Source of the DNA: Eopsaltria australis
Taxonomy: Eukaryota; Chordata; Aves; Passeriformes; Petroicidae
Length of the DNA: 64,000 bases
Assembly (NCBI GenBank): GCA_034509425.1
Contig: JAVTVJ010000513.1
Location: 248,001 to 312,000, forward strand
Direction of reading: 5' to 3'
Shown here: positions 33,302-44,541 of the stretch, piece by piece
How positions within the stretch are numbered: position 1 is the stretch's first letter
Layout: each line of letters starts with the position of its first letter
Made by a program: the position numbers and the translations under genes
Notes under the pieces: generated by a model
The model's database searches: none
What the model saw: only the letters and a program-made list of their open reading frames with translations
What the model was told of the DNA's origin: nothing

Positions 33302-34300
33302 ATGTGCAACAGCAGCTCCATCAGCCACTTCCTCCTGCTGCCATTGGCAGACACGCAGCAGCTGCAGCTCCTGCACTTCTGCCTCTTCCTGGCCATCTCC
33401 CTGGCTGCCCTCCTGGCCAACGGCCTCATCATCAGCGCCGTAGCCTGCGGCCACCACCTGCACACCCCCATGTTCTTCTTCCTGCTCAACCTGGCCCTCA
33501 GCGACCTGGGCTCCATCTGCACCACTGTCCCCAAAGCCATGCACAATTCCCTCTGGGACACCAGGAACATCTCCTACTCAGGATGTGCTGCACAGATGTT
33601 TTTCTGTCTGTTCTTCATTGGAACAGAGTATTGTCTCCTGACCATCATATGCTATGACCGCTACGTGTCCATCTGCAAACCCCTGCACTACGGGACCCTC
33701 CTGGGCAGCAGAGCTTGTGCCCACATGGCAGCAGCTGCCTGGGCCAGTGCCTTTCTCAATGCTCTGCTGCACACGGCCAATACATTTTCCCTGCCCTTGT
33801 GCCAAGGCAATGCCCTGGGCCAGTTCTTCTGTGAGGTGTCCCAGATCCTCAAGCTCTCCTGCTCACACTCCTACCTCAGGGAACTTGGGCTTATTGTTGT
33901 TAGTGCCTGTTTGGTATTTGTCTGTTTTGTGTTCATAGTTTTCTCCTATGTGCAGATCTTCAGGGCTGTGCTGAGGATCCCCTCTGAGCAGGGACGGCAC
34001 AAAGCCTTTTCCACGTGCTTCCCTCACCTGGCCGTGGTCTCCCTATTTGTCAGCACTGGCATTTTTGCCAGCCTGAAGCCCCCCTCCATCTCCTCCCCAT
34101 CCCTGGATCTGGCAGTGTCAGTTCTGTACTCGGTGGTACCTCCAGTCCTGAACCCTCTCATCTACAGCCTGAGGAACCAGGAGCTCAAGGATGCCCTCAG
34201 GAGAGCCATGACTGGATGTTTTTCAGAAGTTAAAATCTTTCTATTTTCTTTTGCAGAGCAGGTATGGTATAACGCATTGCATGCTTGGCCTCCTTTCTAA
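33302..34300 (+). CDS. OR14-like: olfactory receptor, OR14-like (OR3)
   Basis: Intact 332-residue odorant receptor. The N-terminus is MCNSSS, with cysteine at residue 2 where the others have serine. Motifs are PMFFFLLNLALSDL, ICYDRYVSICKP (I for M at 116), KAFSTC with CFPH after it, and PVLNPLIYSLRN. TM3 residues 99-112 read MFFCLFFIGTEYCL, the most distinct of the four. It has the longest tail: after KIFLF it continues SFAEQVWYNALHAWPPF, about 11 residues past the OR2 end, through loss of the stop used there. The longer upstream frame (from 32999) is rejected because a splice acceptor lies 20 nt before this ATG. It is the mirror partner of OR2 in palindrome 1. Confidence 0.94.
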   Translation: MCNSSSISHFLLLPLADTQQLQLLHFCLFLAISLAALLANGLIISAVACGHHLHTPMFFFLLNLALSDLGSICTTVPKAMHNSLWDTRNISYSGCAAQMFFCLFFIGTEYCLLTIICYDRYVSICKPLHYGTLLGSRACAHMAAAAWASAFLNALLHTANTFSLPLCQGNALGQFFCEVSQILKLSCSHSYLRELGLIVVSACLVFVCFVFIVFSYVQIFRAVLRIPSEQGRHKAFSTCFPHLAVVSLFVSTGIFASLKPPSISSPSLDLAVSVLYSVVPPVLNPLIYSLRNQELKDALRRAMTGCFSEVKIFLFSFAEQVWYNALHAWPPF

Positions 34301-34457
34301 AGCTTTTCAGTTCTAAGAATTGAGGTGACAGGAGTTATATTTCTCTCTTGTGATAATTTTGACACTAAAATTTTAGTCTTCATGCCATACTGAATTCACT
34401 GCCTACATCTTAAACTTCACGCACCGACTGTATAAATGAGGAATTATGCTGTGTTAA

Positions 34458-34463
34458 AATAAA
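34458..34463 (+). other. polyadenylation signal of OR3
   Basis: AATAAA 158 nt after the OR3 stop. The matching site beyond OR2 has lost the hexamer. Confidence 0.5.
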
Positions 34464-35179
34464 GCAAATATTTATGCAGGGACTTTTTTTTCAAAATTGC
34501 TCTGTTACCTCTCCTTAAGCTGTGGGGAGAGTGCCTGTGTACACAGGTAGAGAAGAAAATAATCCCACCCCAGCAGCTCTGCCAGGGAGCAGCTGCACTT
34601 GGGTCTTTACAAGGCTGCACTCTTTCCACTTGCAGCCTCCTCTTTAATATTCCTGTCCAAGGCCTGAGTGCTCTGGCAGCTCAGTGACTGTCCTGCAGTG
34701 TCCATGCAGTGACCACAGGCAGGGACAGGCCATGGGCACTGCTGGGACACAGCTGGGCTCCATTACTTTGTTCACATCAGACAGAGGGATCTCCCTGGGC
34801 AGTGCCCATGGCTTAGGTCTTCTTTCAAAGTTAGTCTGAAGAACAAGCCCAAGTAATAAACTTTCCTTGCTGTGCTCCTTTGTCCCCGGAGTCAGTGCAG
34901 TGGGATCAGGGTCCCACTGTGGTACCTCAGGCACTGAGGGCTGGCTCAGGTGTTGTGTGTTGGTGGCCCATGGCCATGGAGTTGACAAATGATCTCCAGG
35001 TCACCTGCCTGGGGCTCTGCAGCTCCTGATGGCTCTGCTGGCAGGTGAGCATTTTTCTCTAGGCAATGAGAACCTGCCAGGAGAGCAGAGGATCTGCAGG
35101 GACAGCCTGTCCCATCCAGTCAGCAGTGAATGGAGCCCTGGAGCAGAATCCTGCCCAGGACTGAATCTCTCTGTGAACT
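34464..35179. other. intergenic, no gene seen
   Basis: Mirrored by 14807-15550. No element is recognised. Confidence 0.5.
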
Positions 35180-35701
35180 TGTTACCAAACATTGGAAAAA
35201 TTAAACTTCTTAACACTAATGTAGCATTAAGAAGCAGCATTCTTTATTTGGCCAGGTGCACAAGGGGATATCTCCTCTGAAGTACCGTGAATGCTGAGTA
35301 CAGGAAAGCTCCTGTTTATAAACTGTATTTTACAGACATGCTCGTTGATTCTCCTGGAATAAACATCTATATGATAATAATTTCCTTGTAATCATTACCA
35401 TATGTTCCCTCTCCTTTGTGCATGTATTAATCTATCCCAGAGGTCTCTTTGGTGGCCCTTGGTGGTTGGTGACCCCAAAGTCAGACCTGACTGCCCAATG
35501 AACTTGTACTGCTTTCAAATTAGGACAGAATTGGGCATAACAGGGCTGGTTACTGTCCCATTTTTCTTCTTGGTCAATGTTTAACATGATCCTGCAGAAC
35601 AAGCATTGAGAGGTTTCATAGGCCTTGGGGTTTTTGAAGAGTGAGCATTGCATTAACACAGCAGGTGCAAACAGTTCCTCATCTGGCAACAAACTGGCAA
35701 A
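35180..35701 (-). mobile_element. solo LTR with target-site duplication, antisense
   Basis: The minus strand runs TGTTGCCAGATGAGG to TTTGGTAACA, with AACT on both window-strand flanks. It is the mirror of 14296-14806 and about 11 bp longer. Confidence 0.88.
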
Positions 35702-37500
35702 GGAGAGCTCTGCAGCTCCAGTGCACACAGCAGGGACAGGGGCAGGAGTGTGGGCAGTGAGTGGTGTGAGGCTCAGGGAAGTTGCCCAGGAGGATGCAGG
35801 GCAGCCCCAAGGCCATGTGGCAGCCCTGGAAGAAGGCAGGCACCTGTGAGCAGCCTCCATGGGCACAGCAGAGCCTGTGTGGCAGGGGCTGAGTGCAGGC
35901 AGCAGCAGCAGCTGCCTCTGTGTCCCAGCTGCAGCAGCAGAGCCCAGCAGAGGCAGCCCAGGGCCGCGGGCAGCAGAGCCCCCGTGCTCTGCAGAGCAGC
36001 ACCCCCAGCTCGGGGGCTGTGGGGAGCAGCCCAGGGGCTGCAGCAATGGCTGCTCAGGCCAGCACAGACGTGTTCCCCTGGCCAAGGCTCTGTGGGCAGC
36101 TGGCATGTGGCAGGAGCAGAGCAGGAGCCCGTGGCTGTGCACAGGAGCCCTGGCAAGAGGCTGCCCTGGCCCTGGGCCAGCAGGAGCTGCCTGAGGAGCC
36201 GCGGGGCCAACTCTCTGCTGCTGTGCTGGGCAGCGGGGCTGGCCTTGGGGCTGCATGAGCTGCCCGAGCTGAGCATCTCCTGAGCATTGCAGACACACAG
36301 TGGCTGTCCCTGAGCTCCAGTGCCTCCAGTTCCTGCTGCAGGCCCACACAGCACTGGGCTGCTCTGCACGGCTGCACATGGGACATGGATTTCAGTGCTG
36401 CGAGAGGCACAGAAGGAGCAGATCCAAGCAAGGCTGTGCCTGGGACAGGTTGGGGGCCATGGGAGCTTGAGCAGGGTGTGGGAAGAAGGCAGGAGTTGGG
36501 AATCCCACAGAAATTGGCCATTCCTCAGCCAAACACAGCTTTTTGTTTGAAGCAGCAGTGAGGGAGGACAGAGGGACATCAGGAAAGCTTTGGGAGCTGC
36601 CAGGGTCAGAGGGAGGTGGGGAAATGGGGCACTGGGGAAAGTCTGCAAGGGAAGCAGCACAGGCCCAGGCCAGGCTAGGAGAGCTGCAGTGGGGGTGAGC
36701 AAAGGCCTTGGGGGGCTGGGAGCACCCCCTGCCAACAGCAATGAGATTTGTGTCCCCTGGCTGTGGCTGCTGTCCCTGGCACTGAGGCCCATGAGGAGAC
36801 ACCAGTTCCTGGCAGCCCCAGGGCTTGTGGCCTCCTCCCCCAGCCCCCAGAGCTTTGCAGGGCTCCTGCTGCTCTCCTGCCCTCACCATCCCACAGCCCA
36901 CATTCCCCTGCTCCGGGACAGCCACCAGCATGCTGTGAGGCCCCCGATGCCCATTCCCAGGGGATGGGCTCAGGGCTTGGCTGTGCTGCTTGGCCAAGCC
37001 CAGGCAGGGCTTTCACAGCCCCATTCCAGAGTCCATTTCCCAGCTGGAGCCCGTGCTGCCTCTGAGTTCCTGCTTGCCCAGCCCCAGGGACGCTCTCCTT
37101 GTCTGCTCATTGCCCCCACGGTCTCTGGGCAGGGATGGCCTCAGTGGGGGCTGCTGACATCCTCAGACACTTGGAGGTTGCTGCTGAACTTTCCCTCTCC
37201 AGAGGCTTGTTCAGCCTTCAGCTCTTCACTTCAGGAATTCAGTGCCTGAGGGCTCATTAACATTTCACAACACCCTAACAAGCCAAGCCTCTGGGAATCA
37301 TTGAGGTCTTCAATTCTTTTGGGGTTAATTAGCCAGATTCCAGAAGTGTGTTCAGAGTGAATATATTACATTAAAAAAGAATGAGGGAAGATCTTTTTTT
37401 CATGTTCATTCTTTTCCTGTTTATGCATTGATACCAGCAATGTCCAATGGATATTGATCCCCAGCCCGTCCTAATGCAGTCTGAATAATGAATATCAAGA
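35702..37500. other. GC-rich conserved block (right arm), no gene recognised
   Basis: Mirror of 12.5-14.3 kb. The long frames of the left arm are shifted or shortened here (for example 339 and 113 codons in place of 415), which argues against coding. Confidence 0.6.
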
Positions 37501-38390
37501 CCCTTTGTGGCTGACAATCAAGGGACTTTCTGGGACAAGGGAGCTCTGTTCTGGGTATGGAGGGAGGTGCAAGTGCCACCACTGGAGTGGGAATCACAAC
37601 TCATCTGGTTTGTGTCCTTTGGGGTCAGGAACTGGAGAGACTCAGAGGCACAGAAAGGTTTCTCTTCATGGCCAACATAAAAAAATGCAAGCATGAAAAA
37701 ATTTAAAAAACATTGAAACTCCTCCCTCAACAATGTCAGACATCTCAGCAGCATCTGACATGTCTACCATCCACAAGGAATTTTGTACACAATCAATTTT
37801 AGACATGATTCTGTGATCGATATGAACACAATAATGGAGTTGTATCAGGATTCTTTGCCTGGAATGGGGGTAAAACAGCTCGAACAGTGCTCTATTTGCA
37901 AAGCTGTCAGTGGTGGATAGAGAAGGAGGGGAATCACGTGTCTTTCATGGGAAATGCTGAAACCGGCCTGGTTGATTTTATCTCCTCCTGTCCTGGCTGG
38001 GATGAGGAGCCCCTCAGCCTTCCCTGCTCCAGGCTGGACTAGCCCAGCTCCCTCAGCCTCTCCTCACAGCCAAAGGGCTCCAGCCCCACCTTGGAGGCCC
38101 TTCCCTAACCCTGCTCCAGCTGCCAGACATCTTTCCTGCCCTGGGGAACCCAAACCAGGCCCCAGTGACCTGGATAATCCACATCCTTGATGTCCTAGTC
38201 ACAGAGTCCTGGCCTCTTTTCCCTGTGTCAGGCTCTGGGGTGGATCTTGTGGAACATCCTTTGGTGGAGGCTGTGGCTCCAGGTGGGCTGGGGGGATCCC
38301 AGGGGACAGGGGACCCCACTGGGCATGGACAGCATTGGACTTGTCTGGGGAAGCTGTGAGGGGGAGCTGGGGCAGAGTGACCAACCCAGT
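37501..38390. other. intergenic with CR1 scrap, no gene seen
   Basis: Mirror of 11.1-11.9 kb. 37985-38110 is the CR1-like fragment on the minus strand. The ~0.5 kb with CR1 RT that follows in the left arm is absent; only about 105 bp of other sequence fills the place. Confidence 0.55.
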
Positions 38391-38634
38391 GACCTCACAC
38401 AGCCCTGCTGGGATGTCACACAGGCCTGTGATGTCACAGCCTGCTCAGTGATGTCACAGCCTGCTCTGTGATGTCATAGCCTGCTCTATGATTTCAGAGC
38501 TTTGCCCTGTGATGTTACAACCACCTCTGTGATGTCACAGATATGGCCTATGATGTCATAGCTGCTCGTACACTTCACCTCACATCACCCACTCTGGGAT
38601 GTCACAACCCACTCTGTGACCTCTTGTTACCAGA
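38391..38634 (-). repeat. tandem array around TGATGTCA, short version
   Basis: About ten units with five TGATGTCA octamers. Mirror of 10775-11110 with fewer units. Confidence 0.82.
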
Positions 38635-39085
38635 TGATAAATTGCCTACACCTGCTGAGCTCACACAATGCTTGTTCTCCAAAACCATTGGCCCATGGAA
38701 AGCACACAATGCCCATTGTGTGAGAAGGGGAACTGAAAGTTCAGCAGCCTCAGTTTCCTGCCACCTCAGCCAGGCCCACTGGAACACTGGGGTCCACGAC
38801 CACCAGGGACCACCAGAGAGACCCCCAGGGCAGAAGAACACATGGGAAAAGGGGAGGGGAAATATGTTAATGATTGTGAGGAAATGATTCTCATATGTAT
38901 GTTTAGTGCAGGACAATCAATGAATATGTGTGCAAAATACAGAATATAAACAGAAACTCTCCTGTTCTCAGCATGCACAGCTTTGGAAGGAGCCATCCCC
39001 TGTGCATCTGGCCGAATAAAGAATGCTGCTTCTTAATGCTGCATTGGTGTTAAGGAGTTTTTATTTTACTGAATTTTTGGTGACA
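38635..39085 (+). mobile_element. solo LTR
   Basis: Begins TGTTACCAGATGA and ends TTTTTGGTGACA, with TATAAA at 38945-38950 and AATAAA at 39015-39020. No clear target duplication, since its right side is truncated CR1. Mirror of 10325-10774. Confidence 0.82.
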
Positions 39086-40023
39086 CTCCCACTGCCAAGG
39101 AAAGCTCTGTCTCCTGCTGTTCCCAAACAGAAGAACTAGTGGGAGATGTGGGGGTTGGAGGCTGCCTGGGGTACAGTGACCATGAAATAATCAAGTTTTC
39201 AACATTCTGTGAAAGAAGGAGGAGCATCAATAAAACGTCTACACTGGAATTGTGGAGGGCAGACTTTGGCCTATTCAGGATGCAAATTTGGGGAGTATTG
39301 AATCAGGTGCTGATTTTATTCAGGGAAATAGCCCTGAAAAACAAAGGGGTCCAGGAAGAATGGAGACACCTCCATAAAGTAATCTTAAGAGGAAAGAGCA
39401 GCCTGTCCCTCTGTGCCAAAAGATGAGCCAGTGAGGAAAATGACTGGCCTGGCTGCCCATGGAGGTTTGCGGGTACTTAGGGAAAAAGAGGGTGCATCAC
39501 CTTTGGACAGAAGGTCAGGCAACTCAGGAAGTGTTTAAGGATGTTGTTAGGTCATGCAGAAAGAAAATTAGAGAGGTGAAACCTCAAATAGAGCTTAACC
39601 TGGTAACTTCTGTGAAAAATAATAAAAAATGTTTTTATAAATAAATTAACAGCAAAAGGTGGGACAAGGAAAACCTCTATACTTTATTGGATGAAGTGGA
39701 AAAAATAGTAACTAAACATGAGGAATGGACTGAGGTCCTTAGCACCTTGTTTGTCTCAGTTTTCAACAATAAGACAGGTCTTCCTCAAGACAAGTGTTCT
39801 CCTGAGCAGAGAGATGGGGACAGGGAGCAGAACAGATCCCCTGTAATCCAGGAGGAAGCAGCTGGGGACCTGCTGAGCCACTCAGATGCTCACAGGTGTC
39901 TCTGGGACCAGATGGTATCCATCCTAGGGGGATGAGGGAGCTGCTGGATGAGCTCCCCAAGCTGCTCTCCTGATGAGAAATGATTGATCATTTCTCATCA
40001 GTCCTGGCTCAGCAGGGAGGTCC
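39086..40023 (+). mobile_element. CR1 LINE, 5' part of right-arm copy
   Basis: Encodes the endonuclease end (39139-39426, two residue changes from the left arm), the linker (39459-39644, identical to the left arm) and the start of RT up to SQD-type sequence. It then stops abruptly at the LTR at 40024. Confidence 0.9.
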
Positions 40024-40460
40024 TGTCACAGTAGAGATGAACACACGACACACAAGTAGTCCAAGGACAAAGAACAACTACTTTTATTAGTCCGTGCTAA
40101 CATCTTTATACCCTTTTTCCCAGCTACTGTGATATGCTATTATTGGCTACGTGACAAACAACACTAAAGCTGTCTACATAACAAGAACTTTCCCCAGCAC
40201 ATCCTAACAAGTTACACAAGCAGTTAACTATACACTGTAAGTCCTCTGCCACATCCCTGATGCTCCTCAGCAAGGCCATCTCTTGGCCGGGTGCAAAACA
40301 TCCTCCTTGATTATCTTCTTGGCTGTCCTTCACTGTGGCTGCAGGTGTTCATACCATCACTGTCTCACGGCACTTTCTCATGGGTAAACTCTTATCACTT
40401 CTAAGTCCATGTCCGAGAGGCTTTCAGGCCTGCTGTAAGCCTCAGTCATCCCCACAGACA
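40024..40460 (-). mobile_element. solo LTR inside CR1, antisense
   Basis: The minus strand begins TGTCTGTGGGGATG, has GTATAAAGATG (TATA) followed by AATAAAAG, and ends CTACTGTGACA. The left-arm CR1 lacks it. No target duplication: CR1 sequence on the two sides is not contiguous. Confidence 0.72.
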
Positions 40461-40671
40461 TTAGGAGATATTCTTCACAGAAGGGGTGATTGGGCATTGG
40501 AATGGGCTGCCCAGGGAGGTGGTGGATTCACCATTCCCAGAGGTGTTTAAGGAAAGACCGGATGTGGCACTCGGGGCCATGGTCTGGGTGACAAGGTGGT
40601 GTTGGGTCACAGGTTGGACTTGATGATCAAAAAGATCTTTTCTAACCTGGTTGATTCTGTGATTCTGTGAT
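40461..40671 (+). mobile_element. CR1 3' UTR and tail
   Basis: TTCTTCACAGAAGGGG, GGGCTGCCCAGGGAGGTGG and GGTTGATTCTGTGATTCTGTG form the typical 3' end of CR1, with its 8 bp terminal repeat. Confidence 0.88.
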
Positions 40672-41395
40672 GATTGTGGCATTGCAGGGCCCCAGGGAAG
40701 CAAGGGGCCATGGTGACACTGCATGGCACCATAGAGCCAAGGGGCCATTGTGACACTCTGGGTCCTTGTTAAACCGAGGGGCCATTGTGACACTGTGGAA
40801 CCAAGGAGACCCTTGTGAGATTCCAGGGCCCAATGGAACCAAGGGGACATGGTTACACTGCAGGGACTCATGGAACTAAGGGAACAATTGTGAAACTGTG
40901 GTGCCCCATGGAACTAAACGGCCACTGTGATACTGTGGGGCCTCATGTAACTTCCAGGCCACTATGACACTGCAGGACCTTGTGTAACCAGGGGTCCATT
41001 GTGCCACTGTGCAACCAAGGAGATCATTGTGGCGCTCTGGGGCCTCATGGAACCAAGAACAGCATTGTGACACTATAGGACTCATGTGACAATGGGGACA
41101 TTGTGACACTGCAGGGCACCAAGGAATGAAGGGGTCAGTGTCTGGAGCCTCGTGGAACCACTGAGACCATTGTGACACTGCAGGACCTCGTATACCCAAG
41201 GGGCCATTGTGACACTATGGGGACTCTTGGAATAAAGGAAAGATTTTTGACACCGTTGTGTCCTATGGAACGAAGAAGCCATTGTGACTCTGAAAAGCCT
41301 CGGGGAACAGAGGGGCCATTGTGACACCATGGAGCCTCATGGAATCATGGTGAACACTGTGACACTTTAGTGCCTCATGGAACTGTGGTGACACC
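40672..41395 (-). repeat. 37-38 bp minisatellite inserted in CR1 region
   Basis: About 19 units reading CCATTGTGACACTG and CATGGAACCAAGG on +. Absent from the matching place in the left arm. Confidence 0.85.
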
Positions 41396-41998
41396 AAGCT
41401 GGGTGTGAGTGTGAGTCTCCTGGAGGATAGGAGGGCTCTGCAGAGGAATCTGGACAGGCTCGATCCAAGACCCAAATCCAACAAGGTGAGGTTTAACAAG
41501 ACCAACTGCCAGCTCCTGCACTTTGGCCACAACAACCCCTGCAGTGCTACAGGCTGGGGACAGAGTGGCTGGACAGCGGCCAGGCAGAAAGGGACCTGGG
41601 GACACTGATGGACAGCAGGCTGGACATGAGCCAGCAGTGTGCCCACGTGGCCAAGAAGGCCAATGGCAGCTGGCCTGCATCAGGAATGGTGTGGCCAGCA
41701 GGACCAGGGCAGAGATTCTTCCCCTGTACTTGACACTGGTGAGGCCACACCTCGAGTGCTGTGTCCAGTTCTGGGCCCCCAATTTCGGAAGGACATGGAG
41801 GGGCTGGAGCATGTCCAGAGAAGGGCAAGAAGGCTGGTGAGGGGTCTGGAACACAAATCCTATGAGGAGTGTCTGAGGGAGCTGGGGTTGTTTATCCTGG
41901 AGAAGAGGAGGCTCAGAGGACACAAGGTGGTGTCAGGGCACAGGTTGGACTCAATGATCTCCAAGGTCTCTTCCAACCCGGCTGATTCTGTGATTCTC
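41396..41998 (+). mobile_element. CR1 LINE, 3' part of right-arm copy
   Basis: Encodes [25 protein letters not shown] and [17 protein letters not shown], then the CR1 3' UTR ending in CTGATTCTGTGATTCTC. The first part (41400-41620) is deleted in the left arm. Confidence 0.9.
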
Positions 41999-43551
41999 TT
42001 AGAGCACCCTTGAAGCAGTTGCAGGATGAGCCCTGGGCCTCCTCTTCACAAGCTCCAGCAGCCCAGGTGCCTCAGCTTCTCCACACAGGCCCCAAAGCCC
42101 ATCCTGTCAGTCCTGCAGAGCCTCTGCAGCTCCTCCTCACTGCCCCAGAACAGGGAGCCCCACACCCAGACACACCAGCCCAGATGTGTCCCCCTGGCCT
42201 GTGGTGCCTCTGGCCAGGGAACAGCAGGAGGCACTGCAGGATCCGGCAGACAATTCCTGAAGCACTTGTAGGATGATCCTGCTCCCCAAGGGATGTTCCC
42301 ATGGTGCCAAGTCAGGAACTGAAATGGGGAGTGGGGCCAGAGAGGAAAGGGCAAACAGGGATGGGCTGTTTGCAGGGGACGGAACAGGGATGGGCAAGAA
42401 GAACTCTGGAGCAGGAAAGAGGAAAGAAAGCAAAGGTGAAGCAAAGGAAATGCTCAGGGCTGTTTGGGGGTGGCTGCCAGCCAGCCCTGGCTCTGAGCAA
42501 CAACGTCTGCAGTGGGACAGGAAACTCACAGCTGATGGGAACAAACTTTCTGGCTGACTTCAGAGGCCACTACAAACCTGAGTGGTTTCCCTGCCGTCGC
42601 CCAGCCCTTGGTGGCCCCCAGGGGCTGATGGCATTTGTGCTCCCTCAGGTTCATGTCCCCACACCAACACCATGGGGTGCTCATGCCTGCTCTGTGCAAT
42701 GCAAACAGGGGCTGGTGAGCCAGTGCTGCCGTGTGTGTGCCTGCAAGGATGCAGCAGCTCTGTGAGCTGGGGAGAGGCCAGGGCTGCAGAGGGGGGATGT
42801 TGTTGGCAGGTGCATGAGGACACTCTGGTATGCTGCCCTGGGCTGTCCAGCGCAGTGGGGATGGATCAGCCCCTGCTCTGCCGCTCCTTCCCGTCTCCCC
42901 CAGGGACCTTGCAGAGCCCCAGCCATGCTGTTTGCCCCCAGCCTGCCCACGGCCAGCCTGGGGCTGCTGACGGGGCTTTTCTGTGCTGAGCATTGGCCTG
43001 GACGTGTTCTTGAGAGAGCCTGGGCAAGGAGCCAGGGGACCCCAGGCCCTGGCCTGAGGCGTCAGCGCTGCCCAGCAGTGCCCATGGCCTGTCCCTGCTG
43101 CAGCCCCGGCACTGCCACCCCCAGGGCTGTGAGTGAGCCCTAGAGCACTCAGGCCCTACAGCAACAGCAGGGCCAGGAGGGCAGCACGAGGGCCAGTGGC
43201 ACGGGAGCAGCACTGGCAACACCAAGTGCTGCTGCTCCTGGGCAGAGCTGCTGTGCCAGCCCTGATCTGCCCCCAGCTCTGCACACAGACATTGCTGCTG
43301 CAGCTCCAGACAACGGAGCAAAGGGGGATCTGAAATTAAAACTTTGCTGGGAGATCCTTTTGCTCATTTAAAGCCACCGAGGGCACAGCTCCTCACTGAC
43401 AGAGTCTGGGGCCAGAGGGAAGGTGGAGAGAAACAAAATGAGAAATGGCACAAACAATGGCCTTTCTTTGTGGACAATATTAGAAAATTAAAACAAAGGC
43501 AAGAATAGAACAAATGAACAATCAAACCAAGAAGAAATATCAAAGATGACT
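41999..43551. other. intergenic block shared with 7.2-8.76 kb, no gene seen
   Basis: Close inverted copy of 7212-8761 with a few indels. Nothing is recognised. Confidence 0.6.
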
Positions 43552-43557
43552 TTTATT
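43552..43557 (-). other. polyadenylation signal of OR4
   Basis: AATAAA on the minus strand 11 nt after the stop codon. Confidence 0.5.
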
Positions 43558-43568
43558 ACAAATAATTT

Positions 43569-44516
43569 TCAGAAATTGGCAACCAGTTTAATGTTTCTGA
43601 GTCCAGTCATCAGTCTCCACACTGCAGCCTTGAGCTCCTGGTTCCTCAGGCTGTAGATGAGGGGGTTCAGGGCTGGAGACACCACCGAGTACAGAACTGA
43701 CAGTGCCAGATCCAGGGATGGGGAGGAGATGGAGGCAGGCTTCAGGTAGGCAAACATGGCAGTGCTGATAAAAAGAGAGACCACGGCCAGGTGAGGGAGG
43801 CACGTGGAAAAGGCTTTGTGCCGTCCCTGCTCAGAGGGGATCCTCAGCACAACCCTGAAGATCTGCACATAGGAGAAAACTATGAACACAAAAAAGCCAA
43901 ACACCAAACAAAGACTAACCACAAGAAGCCCAAGTTCCCTGAGGTTGGAGTGTGAGCAGGAGAGCTTGAGGATCTGTGGGATTTCACAGAAGAACTGGCC
44001 CAGGGCATTGCCCTGGCACAGGGGCAGGGAAAATGTATTGGCCGTGTGCAGCAGAGCAGTGAGAAAGGCACTGGCCCAGGCAGCTGCTGCCATGTGGGCA
44101 CAAGCTCTGCTGCCCAGGAGGGTCCCGTAGTGCAGGGGTTTGCAGATGGACACGTAGCGGTCGTAGCACATGATGGTAAGCAGGAAAAACTCTGCTGAAA
44201 TAAAAAAGGCAAAAGTAAAGAGCTGAGCAGCACATCCTGAGTAGGAGTTGTCCCTGGTGTCCCAGAGGGAATTGTGCATGGCTTTGGGGACAGTGGTGCA
44301 GATGGAGCCCAGGTCGCTGAGGGCCAGGTTGAGCAGGAAGAAGAACATGGGGGTGTGCAGGTGGTGGCCGCAGGCTACGGCGCTGATGATGAGGCCGTTG
44401 CCCAGGAGGGCAGCCAGGGAGATGGCCAGGAAGAGGCAGAAGTGCAGGAGCTGCAGCTGCCGCGTGTCTGCCAATGGCAGCAGGAGGAAGTGGCTGATGG
44501 AGCTGCTGTTGGACAT
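43569..44516 (-). CDS. OR14-like: olfactory receptor, OR14-like (OR4)
   Basis: Intact 315-residue odorant receptor, mirror partner of OR1. N3-S-S, PMFFFLLNLALSDL, MCYDRYVSICKP, KAFSTC and PALNPLIYSLRN are present, with C95 and the loop-2 cysteines. Residues 86-91 are DTRDNS where OR1 has DTSTIS. TM3 residues 99-112 read LFTFAFFISAEFFL. TM5 has LVVSLCLVFGFF. The tail (LKAAVWRLMTGLRNIKLVANF) and 3' flank match OR1, but the proximal 5' flank matches OR2 and OR3, so the gene unit is mosaic. The start follows a splice acceptor by 23 nt. Confidence 0.95.
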   Translation of the reverse strand: MSNSSSISHFLLLPLADTRQLQLLHFCLFLAISLAALLGNGLIISAVACGHHLHTPMFFFLLNLALSDLGSICTTVPKAMHNSLWDTRDNSYSGCAAQLFTFAFFISAEFFLLTIMCYDRYVSICKPLHYGTLLGSRACAHMAAAAWASAFLTALLHTANTFSLPLCQGNALGQFFCEIPQILKLSCSHSNLRELGLLVVSLCLVFGFFVFIVFSYVQIFRVVLRIPSEQGRHKAFSTCLPHLAVVSLFISTAMFAYLKPASISSPSLDLALSVLYSVVSPALNPLIYSLRNQELKAAVWRLMTGLRNIKLVANF

Positions 44517-44539
44517 TTGCTGTCTCTGGACATGGTGGA

Positions 44540-44541
44540 CT
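44540..44541 (-). other. probable 3' splice acceptor of OR4
   Basis: On the minus strand TGTCTTGTTTCAACAG ends 23 nt before the ATG. Confidence 0.6.
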
